Source: Erysipelotrichaceae bacterium OPF54 (GTDB lineage Bacteria; Bacillota_I; Bacilli_A; Erysipelotrichales; Erysipelotrichaceae). From it: DNA of 64,000 nt. The stretch is from NCBI GenBank assembly GCA_022834735.1, contig BQKD01000001.1, positions 2,457,659 to 2,521,658 of the forward strand, in the 5' to 3' direction. Shown one piece after another: positions 26,603 to 33,880 of this stretch. Under the pieces are notes generated by a model. That model was given only the letters and a program-made list of their open reading frames with translations, ran no database searches and was not told the origin of the DNA. The translations under genes were made by a program, and so were the position numbers. Each line of letters starts with the position of its first letter. Within the stretch, counting starts at the first letter, position 1.

Positions 26603-27142
26603 ATGATAATCAATTTTTCGGCTTTCGACAACCCTTTTTCGCATGATTTATCCTGCCCGTCCTGCGGGGCGCGCGGCCAGATGCTCGATTACTCATCCTA
26701 CTCCCGTTTCTGCCTCTCTCCTTCCAATCCGACAAAACGCTTACGGGTTCGTGTCGTTTTTTGTCCTTCCTGCGGCTCCTATCATACCATACTCCCTTAT
26801 GATGCCCGTCCGTTTTCTTCGTTTTCCTATCCTTTTATTTTTGAAGTGCTCTTTCAGTACTGCTGCGGACCTTGTGCCGGCAACAAGTCGAGAACGGCTG
26901 CGCTTTTTGATATTTCCAGAACGACCCTGCGCCGATGGATCGACCGCTATTCCTCTCTGCTTTTCCTCTCCTGTATCATGATCCGCGATCTTGACCGTAG
27001 CCCGTATGATCTTCTTGCTCATATCCGTTCTTCTATGCATGCCTTTCTGAAGAGTTTTCTTCGTTTTCATGAATGCGCCTATTTTTCGCCTCACACTATT
27101 TTATCTGCACCCTTTGTCTATGGTCTTTTTTCTCCTTCCTGA
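26603..27142 (+). CDS. DUF6431-like zinc-ribbon/HTH protein of the transposon
   Basis: A 179-residue protein from MIINFSAFDNPFSHDLSCP. Two CPSCG motifs (residues ~19-22 and ~54-57) suggest a zinc ribbon. A helix-turn-helix-like stretch, NKSRTAALFDISRTTLRRWI, follows. The C terminus is hydrophobic and aromatic-rich. I take the start from homology-like position as no clear ribosome site is seen; the frame is open further upstream to 26516. Similar proteins accompany DDE transposases with AAA+ partners in Bacillota. A DNA-binding target-choice or end-binding role is inference. Confidence 0.7.
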   Translation: MIINFSAFDNPFSHDLSCPSCGARGQMLDYSSYSRFCLSPSNPTKRLRVRVVFCPSCGSYHTILPYDARPFSSFSYPFIFEVLFQYCCGPCAGNKSRTAALFDISRTTLRRWIDRYSSLLFLSCIMIRDLDRSPYDLLAHIRSSMHAFLKSFLRFHECAYFSPHTILSAPFVYGLFSPS

Positions 27143-27207
27143 ATCATTTGTCCGTCGCTTTCCTCTTTTTAGCCCGGTACAGTAATCTCAAAGGAGGATT
27201 CTGCTTT

Positions 27208-28443
27208 ATGGATCAAACCGACAAGGAAAAAATCGCTTTATGGAAATTCGGGATCATCGCTCCTGTCATTTCCGGCACTCATCCTTTTTCGACAAACCGT
27301 CAGTTTTACCGTCATCTTGCCGAAAAAGAATTCGAAAACCCGGTCTCCGGTGTCAAAAAATCATTTTCATGGCAGACTTTCGCTCACTGGGCCTATGAAT
27401 ACCGTTCCGGCGGATTCGATGGACTGATTTCCCGTCCCAGGAGCGACAAGGGGACTTCCCGAACTCTGAGTCCCGAGGCGCAGGAACGCATCATCGCTCT
27501 GCGCCGGCAGTATCCGCGCATCATCAATACGGTCCTGCGTGCGCGGCTCATCGAAGAAGGGTTTATCCCGGCCCGCGTTTCCCAGTCCACGATCGATCGT
27601 TTCGTGCGTTCTCTGCCTCAGAGCCGTCTCGAACCGATCCATCAGGGAAAAGAGCGCAGAGCGTTCGAGAAAGAATTTGCCAACCAGGTCTGGCAGGCCG
27701 ATACATCCTATCTATACAGGCTGGCCGGACACAGGCTATATCTGGTTTCTATCCTGGATGACGCATCCCGGATGATCGTGGGCTGGGGAATCTTTGAAGC
27801 CGATACGGCCGTCAACTTTCAGAAGATCCTGAAGAACGCGGTCATGACTTACGGGATCCCGTCTGTACTGTATGTAGACAATGGTTCGCCTTATGACAAC
27901 CACCAGCTGAATATGATCTGTGCAAGACTGGGGGTCGCCCTGGTGCATGCGCCGGTGCGGGACGGAAGCGCGAAAGGAAAACAGGAGCGCGCATTCCGAA
28001 CGTTCAAGGACCACTGGCTGCGCTGTTCGGACTGGAATGCCTATCAGACGATCGAAGAGGTCCGGGAATCTTTCGGGGACTATCTTCAGAAATACATCAA
28101 CTGCCAACACGCTTCGCTGAAAGATATGACGCCGCGCCAGCGCTATCTGAAGGATGCACAGCGGTTCCGCTTCCTTCCTGACGAAGCGGTGGAACAGTAT
28201 TTCCTGCATACGTACGAAAGAAAGGTGAGGACCGATTCGACACTCGTGATCGACGGGATCAGCTACGAGGTGCCGGCCGAATACATGCGCGAGACAGTAA
28301 AGGTGAAGATGGATCCCGAAGACAGGAGAAAGGCCTGGCTGCTAGGGATGGACGGAAAGCTGATCCCGATCCGGACGGTCGACAAGGTGGAGAACAGCCG
28401 GATCAGAAGAAGGCAGCACATGCGCTTCAGAGAGGAGGAGTAA
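27208..28443 (+). CDS. DDE (rve-type) transposase
   Basis: A 411-residue integrase-fold transposase. ATG 27208 follows AAAGGAGG. The N terminus has two helix-turn-helix regions (FSWQTFAHWAYEYRSGGFDGL and the Arg-rich part after). The catalytic triad fits DTSYLY (Asp, ~160), YVDNGSPY (Asp, ~220) and GKQERAFRTF (Glu, ~256). The C-terminal beta-barrel (YERKVRTDSTLVIDGISYEVP) is the Mu/TniA-type C domain. One base separates its stop from the next ATG. Confidence 0.92.
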   Translation: MDQTDKEKIALWKFGIIAPVISGTHPFSTNRQFYRHLAEKEFENPVSGVKKSFSWQTFAHWAYEYRSGGFDGLISRPRSDKGTSRTLSPEAQERIIALRRQYPRIINTVLRARLIEEGFIPARVSQSTIDRFVRSLPQSRLEPIHQGKERRAFEKEFANQVWQADTSYLYRLAGHRLYLVSILDDASRMIVGWGIFEADTAVNFQKILKNAVMTYGIPSVLYVDNGSPYDNHQLNMICARLGVALVHAPVRDGSAKGKQERAFRTFKDHWLRCSDWNAYQTIEEVRESFGDYLQKYINCQHASLKDMTPRQRYLKDAQRFRFLPDEAVEQYFLHTYERKVRTDSTLVIDGISYEVPAEYMRETVKVKMDPEDRRKAWLLGMDGKLIPIRTVDKVENSRIRRRQHMRFREEE

Positions 28444-28444
28444 T

Positions 28445-29251
28445 ATGGAAGCCAAAGTATTTTACGGACTGAAGCAGATGCCGTTCGAGAAAGAAACGAA
28501 ATATCACAAATTATACCGGAGCGAAGATACGGCGAACCTGAAAGGACGGCTGGACTACCTGAAAAAAGCGAAAGGGATCGGATTGTTCACAGGAAGTCCG
28601 GGAACAGGAAAAACATCGGCCATCCGCGAATTTGCCGGCAGTCTGAACCCGTCGCTGTACAAAGTGGTCTACATCCAGATGTCTACGGTATCGGTCATCG
28701 ACTTTTACCGGCAGCTGGCCTGCGGGCTGGGGCTGGAGCCCAAATTCAGAAAGAGCGACCTGTTCCGGCAGGTACAGGAAGCCATCGAATACATGGCAAA
28801 AGAAAAGAAGTGCACGCCGGTCATCGTGATCGACGAAGCGCAGTATCTGAGCACGAGCGTCTTCAACGATCTGACCATGCTCCTCAATTTCGAGATGGAC
28901 TCGAAGAACTACTGTATCCTGATCCTGAGCGGGCAGACGAGCCTGAACACGATCCTGAAAAAGCAGGTGCATGACGCCCTGCGCCAGAGGATCGTGATCA
29001 ATTATTTCATGGAAGGTCTGAAAGGAGAAGAGGCACAGGAATATGTGGATTTCTGCATGAAAGAATGCGGAAGCAGAGAAAAGGTGTTCGAAGAAGACGC
29101 GGTGCGTGCCGCATATAATATCGCAGGCGGATCAATCCGGAAACTGAACAATCTGTTGTCGAAATGCCTGATCGAAGGAGCGAACGAAGAAAAGCGGATC
29201 ATCGACGCAGAGATCGTGATGAAAGCACATAACGAAGTAGAACTGGGGTGA
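28445..29251 (+). CDS. AAA+ ATPase, ExeA/TniB-like
   Basis: A 268-residue AAA+ protein, partner of the transposase. Walker A is GSPGTGKTSAI (residues ~49-59), Walker B is PVIVIDEAQYLS (~123-134), and the sensor region is LILSGQTSLN. The family (TniB, IstB, MuB, ExeA-like) delivers the transposase to target DNA and gives target immunity. The start codon abuts the transposase stop, so the two are co-translated. Confidence 0.92.
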   Translation: MEAKVFYGLKQMPFEKETKYHKLYRSEDTANLKGRLDYLKKAKGIGLFTGSPGTGKTSAIREFAGSLNPSLYKVVYIQMSTVSVIDFYRQLACGLGLEPKFRKSDLFRQVQEAIEYMAKEKKCTPVIVIDEAQYLSTSVFNDLTMLLNFEMDSKNYCILILSGQTSLNTILKKQVHDALRQRIVINYFMEGLKGEEAQEYVDFCMKECGSREKVFEEDAVRAAYNIAGGSIRKLNNLLSKCLIEGANEEKRIIDAEIVMKAHNEVELG

Positions 29252-29257
29252 GAACAT

Positions 29258-29545
29258 ATGAAAGAAGATGAACGGATGTTGATCAACTGGCCGACGACGA
29301 GAAAAGTGATGATCGAACAGCTGAAAAGAGCGATGAAGATGTACGGAGCCTATAAACTGAGCAATGAAGAGCTGATGTATTTTGTAGAAAACTATATGAA
29401 TAATTTTGGCCATTTATTCTTCAAGAATGATTTCGAGATCCATCCGTCGATCAGAAAAGCGCTGGGAAAGAGGAACAGCTGGATCCTGGCATGTATAGTG
29501 GAAAGAGTATACCAGAAAGAATTCGAGAACATAGGAAATTATTGA
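29258..29545 (+). CDS. small protein of the transposon, unknown
   Basis: A 95-residue mainly helical protein (KVMIEQLKRAMKMYGAYKLSNEELMYFVENYMNNFGHLFF...) starting 6 bases after the ATPase stop. No known domain. Its place in the operon and the good coding pattern support a gene; a small accessory transposition protein is likely but its role is unknown. Confidence 0.6.
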   Translation: MKEDERMLINWPTTRKVMIEQLKRAMKMYGAYKLSNEELMYFVENYMNNFGHLFFKNDFEIHPSIRKALGKRNSWILACIVERVYQKEFENIGNY

Positions 29546-29550
29546 TTAAA

Positions 29551-29578
29551 AGCCGTTTTTGACAAGACGGCTTTTTTT
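29551..29578 (+). terminator. terminator of the transposon operon
   Basis: AGCCGT-N10-ACGGCT is followed by seven T, directly after the last transposon gene. Confidence 0.88.
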
Positions 29579-29711
29579 GAACAGAAAGAAATAAAATAAA
29601 ATGCTTCTGAAGCCAAAATAAAGCGAGGCCGGACAAAATAAAGTGCGTTTCTCTTCCAGATGTGTATAAAAATATTTGACGTTTCCGACTAACAGAATTT
29701 GACGCGCTACA

Positions 29712-30026
29712 GTCGTAATGCCGCAGAGAATCTTTGTAAAATGAATTGCCTCCGTCAATGACGATATCGCCTTTCTTTAACAGGCTGGCAAGTTTTTCGA
29801 TCATTTCGTCTGTGATCTTTCCTGCCGGAAGCATGGACCAGACTATATTGCGCTCGTTCTCATCAAACAGATCTTCCACGTTTGCGACCGTTTCGATCCC
29901 TTCCTTTTCGGCTTCCTGGCGCGACGGCTCGCTGATATCGTACCCTGTGACTTCGATTCCGTTCTGTTTCATATTGCGTGCGATATTCAGTCCCATTTTT
30001 CCCAGACCGATCATGCATATTTTCAT
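29712..30026 (-). pseudogene. gnd: 6-phosphogluconate dehydrogenase, N-terminal part
   Basis: Encodes MKICMIGLGKMGLNIARNMK, the NADP Rossmann motif GLGKMG, through MLPAGKITD and IDGGNSFYKDSLRHYD, where the transposon interrupts the gene. ATG 30026 follows GGAGGGAG. It is the promoter-proximal gene of the sugar-acid operon, so the insertion may be polar on eight genes. Confidence 0.92.
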
Positions 30027-30274
30027 TGTATTCTCCCTCCTCCGTTGATTCAGTGGTACCGCTTACAATGCCTATTATAAAAATTATTTTTAATATATCT
30101 ACCGATATTACTAAAAATATTTTTTAATCATTTTTAGTGAGAAAGCCCTATTTTCGTGCTAAAATTCAAATATGAAAAATAATTTTTATATTTCTGTATG
30201 AATTTCCTGAAAAATATAAAAATATAATTCATAACACTTAAAAAGAGATTTATTGTGGAAAGGAAGTGAAAACA
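30027..30274. promoter_or_regulatory. divergent control region with two inverted operator-like repeats
   Basis: The 16-base string AAAAATAATTTTTATA occurs on the plus strand at 30175-30190 and inverted at 30076-30091. Both lie between gnd and the RpiR-type regulator, a common place for RpiR operators. The region is very AT-rich, so a chance match must be considered, but the pair is exact. Confidence 0.5.
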
Positions 30275-31120
30275 ATGAATAAGGAACTACTGGGCAGGCT
30301 CGAATCGCTCTATGAGGAAATGTCTCCGACAGAGAAAAAAATTGCCGACTATTTAAAAGAAGCGGACGCGAACACCTGCTATCTCAGCATTCAGGAGCTG
30401 GCTGCCCAGATCGATGTATCTCCTTCCGCTATTTCACGATTCACCAAGCGGACAGGCTTTAATAATTATCAGGAAATGAGGCTCATGCTGGCCGAAAGCC
30501 AGGCTGAATCAGAAGAGGAAGTGTTCTTTCCCGAGATCGACGAGCACGACACGATCATGAACATTGCCAAAGCAACTTTTCATAACGGGATCAGTTCGCT
30601 TTCCTCGACCCTTGCCATGCTGAACGAGGATTCGCTGACCAAAGCCCTAAGGATCCTGACAAACGCAAAAAGATGCGGGGTCTTCGGGCTCGGTGCTTCC
30701 AAGGTCATGGGCGAAGCAGCCTGTCAGCGTTTTCTGCGCACTTCGCTCGACACGCGTTTTTTCAGTGATTATCATATGCAGCTCATGCTGGCCGGGACCC
30801 TGACCGAAAAAGACTGCGCTTTGATCATTTCCCACACCGGACGAAACAAGGACATTCTTCGGGTAGCGGATATCCTGCAGCACAATCACGTTCCTACGAT
30901 CGTGATCACGAGCAGCGCGTCGGCTCCGCTCACACGCAAATGCGACGTTTTTCTTTTCTGCGTGAGCGAGGAGACAAAATACCGGCCGGAAGCGATTTCC
31001 AGCAGTATTTCCCATTTGATGCTCATTGATACATTGTTTACGTTGTATGCGATCAAAAGCGATTCGGATCCGGATTATTTCACCCGGATCCGCCGGATCG
31101 TCAATTCGACCCGCCAGTAG
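30275..31120 (+). CDS. MurR/RpiR-family transcription regulator
   Basis: A 281-residue regulator from ATG 30275 (AGGAAG 8 bases upstream). Residues ~1-80 are the RpiR helix-turn-helix domain (MSPTEKKIADYLKE...YLSIQELAAQIDVSPSAISRFTKRTGF). Residues ~120-260 are a SIS sugar-phosphate-binding domain with GVFGLGASKVMGEA and IISHTGRNKD. It is divergent from gnd and the PTS operon, so it probably controls that operon in response to a phosphosugar acid such as KDPG or 6-phosphogluconate. Confidence 0.93.
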   Translation: MNKELLGRLESLYEEMSPTEKKIADYLKEADANTCYLSIQELAAQIDVSPSAISRFTKRTGFNNYQEMRLMLAESQAESEEEVFFPEIDEHDTIMNIAKATFHNGISSLSSTLAMLNEDSLTKALRILTNAKRCGVFGLGASKVMGEAACQRFLRTSLDTRFFSDYHMQLMLAGTLTEKDCALIISHTGRNKDILRVADILQHNHVPTIVITSSASAPLTRKCDVFLFCVSEETKYRPEAISSSISHLMLIDTLFTLYAIKSDSDPDYFTRIRRIVNSTRQ

Positions 31121-31150
31121 CTTCAGGTTCTTTCCTGAAGCTTTCTTTTT
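31119..31150 (+). terminator. terminator of the RpiR gene
   Basis: AGCTTCAGG-TTCTTT-CCTGAAGCT followed by a T-rich tract on the plus strand; a perfect 9-bp stem. Confidence 0.88.
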
Positions 31151-31188
31151 TTCAGCAAACTTTAAGTTTGATCCGATAAGCTTTGTGC

Positions 31189-31884
31189 ATGGAAACGATA
31201 TTCAAACGCTACGAAAAAAAGTATATCTTAGCAAAGCAGATGTATGATCAGCTGATGAGCATGCTGAAAGAGCATATTGTCTTCGATGCGTTCGGACAGT
31301 ACACAGTGCGCAATATATACTGGGATACAGACGACTACGCCATGATCCGCCAGTCCCTTTCCGGACCGGCTTTCAAGGAAAAGCTGCGCGAGCGCAAATA
31401 CGAAAACTATCCGTACTCATTTATGGAGCTGAAGATCAAATTCGATCATGTCGTCTATAAACGCCGTATTGTAAGCAGTCAGAAAGAGGGGCAGATCAAA
31501 GCAGAAATCGATCATTTGATCAAAAACCGGAAGCTTGAGCCAAAAGTGGCGATCGTGTACGATCGGGAAGCGTATGTATACGCTGCAGACAAAACGGTCC
31601 GAATCACTTTCGATCATCGTATCCGTTTCCAGACCGATCATCTCGATTTTCTGCCTCACGAAAAGGAAAAGCTTCTGTTTGAAGATAAGAAGATCGTTAT
31701 GGAAATCAAGGTCGAAGATGCCATGCCGTACTGGCTCAGCCGGCTGCTGAGCTCTCTGGAAATCTTTCCCTGCTCATGCTCCAAATACGGCATGATCTAT
31801 ACGAACTATCTGCAAAAGGAGGTCTTATGTTCTCAAGCATCATCACGAATCCAATCACTGTCACACAGTTCTGCATCTGCCTAG
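31189..31884 (+). CDS. VTC-domain (polyphosphate polymerase-like) protein
   Basis: A 231-residue VTC-domain protein. Basic substrate-tunnel residues are seen in FKRYEKKYIL, KLRERKYE, ELKIKFDHVVYKRRI and RITFDHRIRF; EIKVEDAMPYWL near the C terminus carries the metal-binding Glu. Such proteins make polyphosphate from ATP or bind triphosphates. No clear ribosome site precedes ATG 31189. It overlaps the DUF4956 gene start at 31827. This pairing is common in Bacillota. Confidence 0.85.
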   Translation: METIFKRYEKKYILAKQMYDQLMSMLKEHIVFDAFGQYTVRNIYWDTDDYAMIRQSLSGPAFKEKLRERKYENYPYSFMELKIKFDHVVYKRRIVSSQKEGQIKAEIDHLIKNRKLEPKVAIVYDREAYVYAADKTVRITFDHRIRFQTDHLDFLPHEKEKLLFEDKKIVMEIKVEDAMPYWLSRLLSSLEIFPCSCSKYGMIYTNYLQKEVLCSQASSRIQSLSHSSASA

Positions 31885-32492
31885 GATCAGCACTTTTTTG
31901 CGGTCTGCTCACTGCCAGGGCCTACATGATCAGAAATGTGTACTCGAAAAGCTTTATTTGCTCTCTTGTTCTCATTCCGGCCATCATTGCCACCATCATT
32001 ATCATGGTGAATGGCAACCTTGGTACGGGTGTAGCCATCATGGGCGCCTTTTCTCTTGTCCGGTTCCGAAGCACCCCGGGAACAAGCAAAGAAATGGCAA
32101 CGATCTTTTCTGTCATGGCTTCCGGACTGGCAGCGGGTATGGGACAGATCGGCTTTGCGCTGCTCTTTACGATACTGATCGCTATTTTATCCACCATCCT
32201 TCATCTCTCGAATTTCGGATCGATGAACGAGCGGATCAAGACGCTGAAGATCACGATGCCTGAAACGATCGATGATCCAAAGCTTTTTGACGAAATTCTT
32301 AAAAAATACGCCAGCCGGTTTGCGATCGAAAAGATCAAAACAACGAATATGGGTTCGCTGTTCGAGGCGGAATACTTTCTGGAACTGAAAGGACAGACCA
32401 ATCCGAAGGAAATGATCGACGAGCTTCGCGTATACAACCGCAATCTGCCCATTTTGCTGAGCATCGGAACAGAACGGGAGGAATTCTTATAA
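31827..32492 (+). CDS. DUF4956 membrane protein
   Basis: A 221-residue protein with four hydrophobic segments in residues ~1-120 (IGSALFCGLLTARAY, FICSLVLIPAIIATIIIM, then MGQIGFALLFTILIA) and the family GTGVAIMGAFSLVRFRSTPG motif. A soluble C-terminal domain follows. AAAAGGAGGTC precedes ATG 31827, which lies within the 3' end of the VTC gene. DUF4956 genes nearly always sit next to VTC genes; the function is unknown. Confidence 0.88.
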   Translation: MFSSIITNPITVTQFCICLGSALFCGLLTARAYMIRNVYSKSFICSLVLIPAIIATIIIMVNGNLGTGVAIMGAFSLVRFRSTPGTSKEMATIFSVMASGLAAGMGQIGFALLFTILIAILSTILHLSNFGSMNERIKTLKITMPETIDDPKLFDEILKKYASRFAIEKIKTTNMGSLFEAEYFLELKGQTNPKEMIDELRVYNRNLPILLSIGTEREEFL

Positions 32493-33829
32493 ACTTCATA
32501 AAACCATGGACTGCTGTGCTTTCGATCCTGCTTGTGACAGGATGTTCGGCTAAAACGCAGAGCAGCGATAATACACAAAGCAAAAATGAATCAGCCGCAC
32601 AGGAACAGACGTCAAACACGACCAGTCCGGAGGACACGAACACGAGGACCTTATCCGGAACGTATACGGATCCTCTTGTCATCGATACGAGCGGCCAGGT
32701 CATTCTTACACTGAGCAATGCCGATCTGGAATCCATTGACATCCGCAATGCCGACCAGGCAACGATCATCCTGGAAGGAACGAACACGATCAGCGAAACT
32801 TCGATCGGAGCAGTAAATGAGGAAGACGCCAACGCGGCCATTTATGCGGACTGCCCGATCACTTTCCAAGGAGAAGGTTCGCTTTCTGTCCATGCGCAAA
32901 GCAACCACGCGATCTATTCCAAAGATACGATCGAAATTGATTCCGGCACCTACGAAATCCAATGCGCCAACGACGGGATCAAAGGAAAAGACGGAGTGAC
33001 GGTGAACGCCGGAAAGATCCACATCGATTCCGGCGATCACGGAATTGCTTCCACGAAAAACAAAGACAAGGAATACGGATCGGTCCGGATCAATGGCGGA
33101 ACGATTTCGATCGATGCCCAGGGCGACGGGATCCATTGTACGGGAAATGTTCAAGTAAATGGCGAAGAACTGACAATTTCCTCGCAGCAGGAAGGAATCG
33201 AAGGACAGACACTCACGCTGACTGGCGGTCTGAACACGATCACCGCTGCCGATGACGGGCTCAACGCGAGCGATCCGGACAGTACTACGGACGAAGGAAT
33301 GGATCCTTTTGCAAGCACCTCGTCGAACTGCGCCATCGTTATTTCAGGTGGACAAAATACCATCACTGCTGCTGGAGACGGGATCGATTCCAATGGCAGC
33401 CTGACCGTTTCGGGTGGAACCACGTTTGTATCCGGTCCGGAAAACGGCGGCAATTTCGCTCTCGATTACGATACGGACGGTGTTTTTGAAGGGGGCATGC
33501 TTCTTGCGTGCGGGATGAGCGGCATGGTACAGACTCTGACCAGTTCCTCTCCGAGCATCGCGATTGCTACAGACCGGAGCAAAGATACGAACATTACGCT
33601 GGAACAGAATGGCAGATCGGTGCTTTCCTTTAAGGCGTCTCATGCGTTCGATACGCTCCTTGTGTATGATTCAGGTTTTCAGACAGGTGATGAAGTCTGC
33701 ATTCTTGATGAAACGATCACGTTAAGCGACGGACAGAACACGATCGGAAACGTTCAAAGCATGAACAGCGGGTTGCCCGGACAGCCAATGGGTGGCGGTC
33801 CGCAGAACGGCAGACGGCCAGGCCGCTGA
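32489..33829 (+). CDS. beta-helix lipoprotein (carbohydrate-binding domain type)
   Basis: A secreted lipoprotein, ~446 residues if it starts at ATA 32489. The lipobox is LLVTGC followed by a Ser/Gln/Asn-rich linker. Residues ~70-390 are repeated beta-strand turns with SGDHGI, QGDGIHCTG, ADDGLNAS and AGDGIDSNG, as in the Cthe_2159-type carbohydrate-binding domain (DUF4353). The first usual start (GTG 32516) would leave no basic residues before the hydrophobic core; ATA 32489 lies 7 bases after GGGAGG, overlaps the upstream TAA (ATAA), and yields an ideal lipoprotein signal (NFIKPWTAVLSILLVTGC). Confidence 0.75.
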   Translation: MNFIKPWTAVLSILLVTGCSAKTQSSDNTQSKNESAAQEQTSNTTSPEDTNTRTLSGTYTDPLVIDTSGQVILTLSNADLESIDIRNADQATIILEGTNTISETSIGAVNEEDANAAIYADCPITFQGEGSLSVHAQSNHAIYSKDTIEIDSGTYEIQCANDGIKGKDGVTVNAGKIHIDSGDHGIASTKNKDKEYGSVRINGGTISIDAQGDGIHCTGNVQVNGEELTISSQQEGIEGQTLTLTGGLNTITAADDGLNASDPDSTTDEGMDPFASTSSNCAIVISGGQNTITAAGDGIDSNGSLTVSGGTTFVSGPENGGNFALDYDTDGVFEGGMLLACGMSGMVQTLTSSSPSIAIATDRSKDTNITLEQNGRSVLSFKASHAFDTLLVYDSGFQTGDEVCILDETITLSDGQNTIGNVQSMNSGLPGQPMGGGPQNGRRPGR

Positions 33830-33834
33830 CCAAA

Positions 33835-33870
33835 AAAAAGCTGCTTCCACGCGGAAACAGCTTCTTTTCG
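33835..33870. terminator. two-way terminator between convergent genes
   Basis: AAGCTGCTTCC-ACG-CGGAAACAGCTT with A- and T-runs on both sides (eight A upstream) terminates the lipoprotein gene and symporter 1, which point at each other. Confidence 0.75.
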
Positions 33871-33880
33871 TTGTTGTTTA

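Larger units (their letters stand above)
26391..29711. mobile_element. 3.3-kb transposon: DUF6431, DDE transposase, AAA+ ATPase, small ORF
   Basis: Element of 3321 bases inserted in gnd. Ends are inverted: TGTAGAGCGTC inward from 26391 and TGTAGCGCGTC inward from 29711, so it has the TGT...ACA termini of the Tn7/Mu/Tn552/IS481-like DDE group. TTTGACG is repeated twice near the right end, and AAAATAAAG-type repeats lie at 29597-29645, perhaps transposase sites. Four plus-strand genes fill it. Strong two-way terminators lie inside both ends (26432-26481 and 29551-29578). Confidence 0.9.
26385..29717. repeat. 6-base target duplication GTCGTA around the transposon
   Basis: GTCGTA lies at 26385-26390 and at 29712-29717, directly abutting both ends of the transposon. 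Removing the transposon and one copy rejoins gnd in frame. Confidence 0.9.

Noticed and set aside
28445..29251. IstB of an IS21 element
   Set aside because: The ATPase is ExeA/TniB-like, with transposase of another type, TGT-ACA ends and a DUF6431 gene; IS21 has a different ORF pair.
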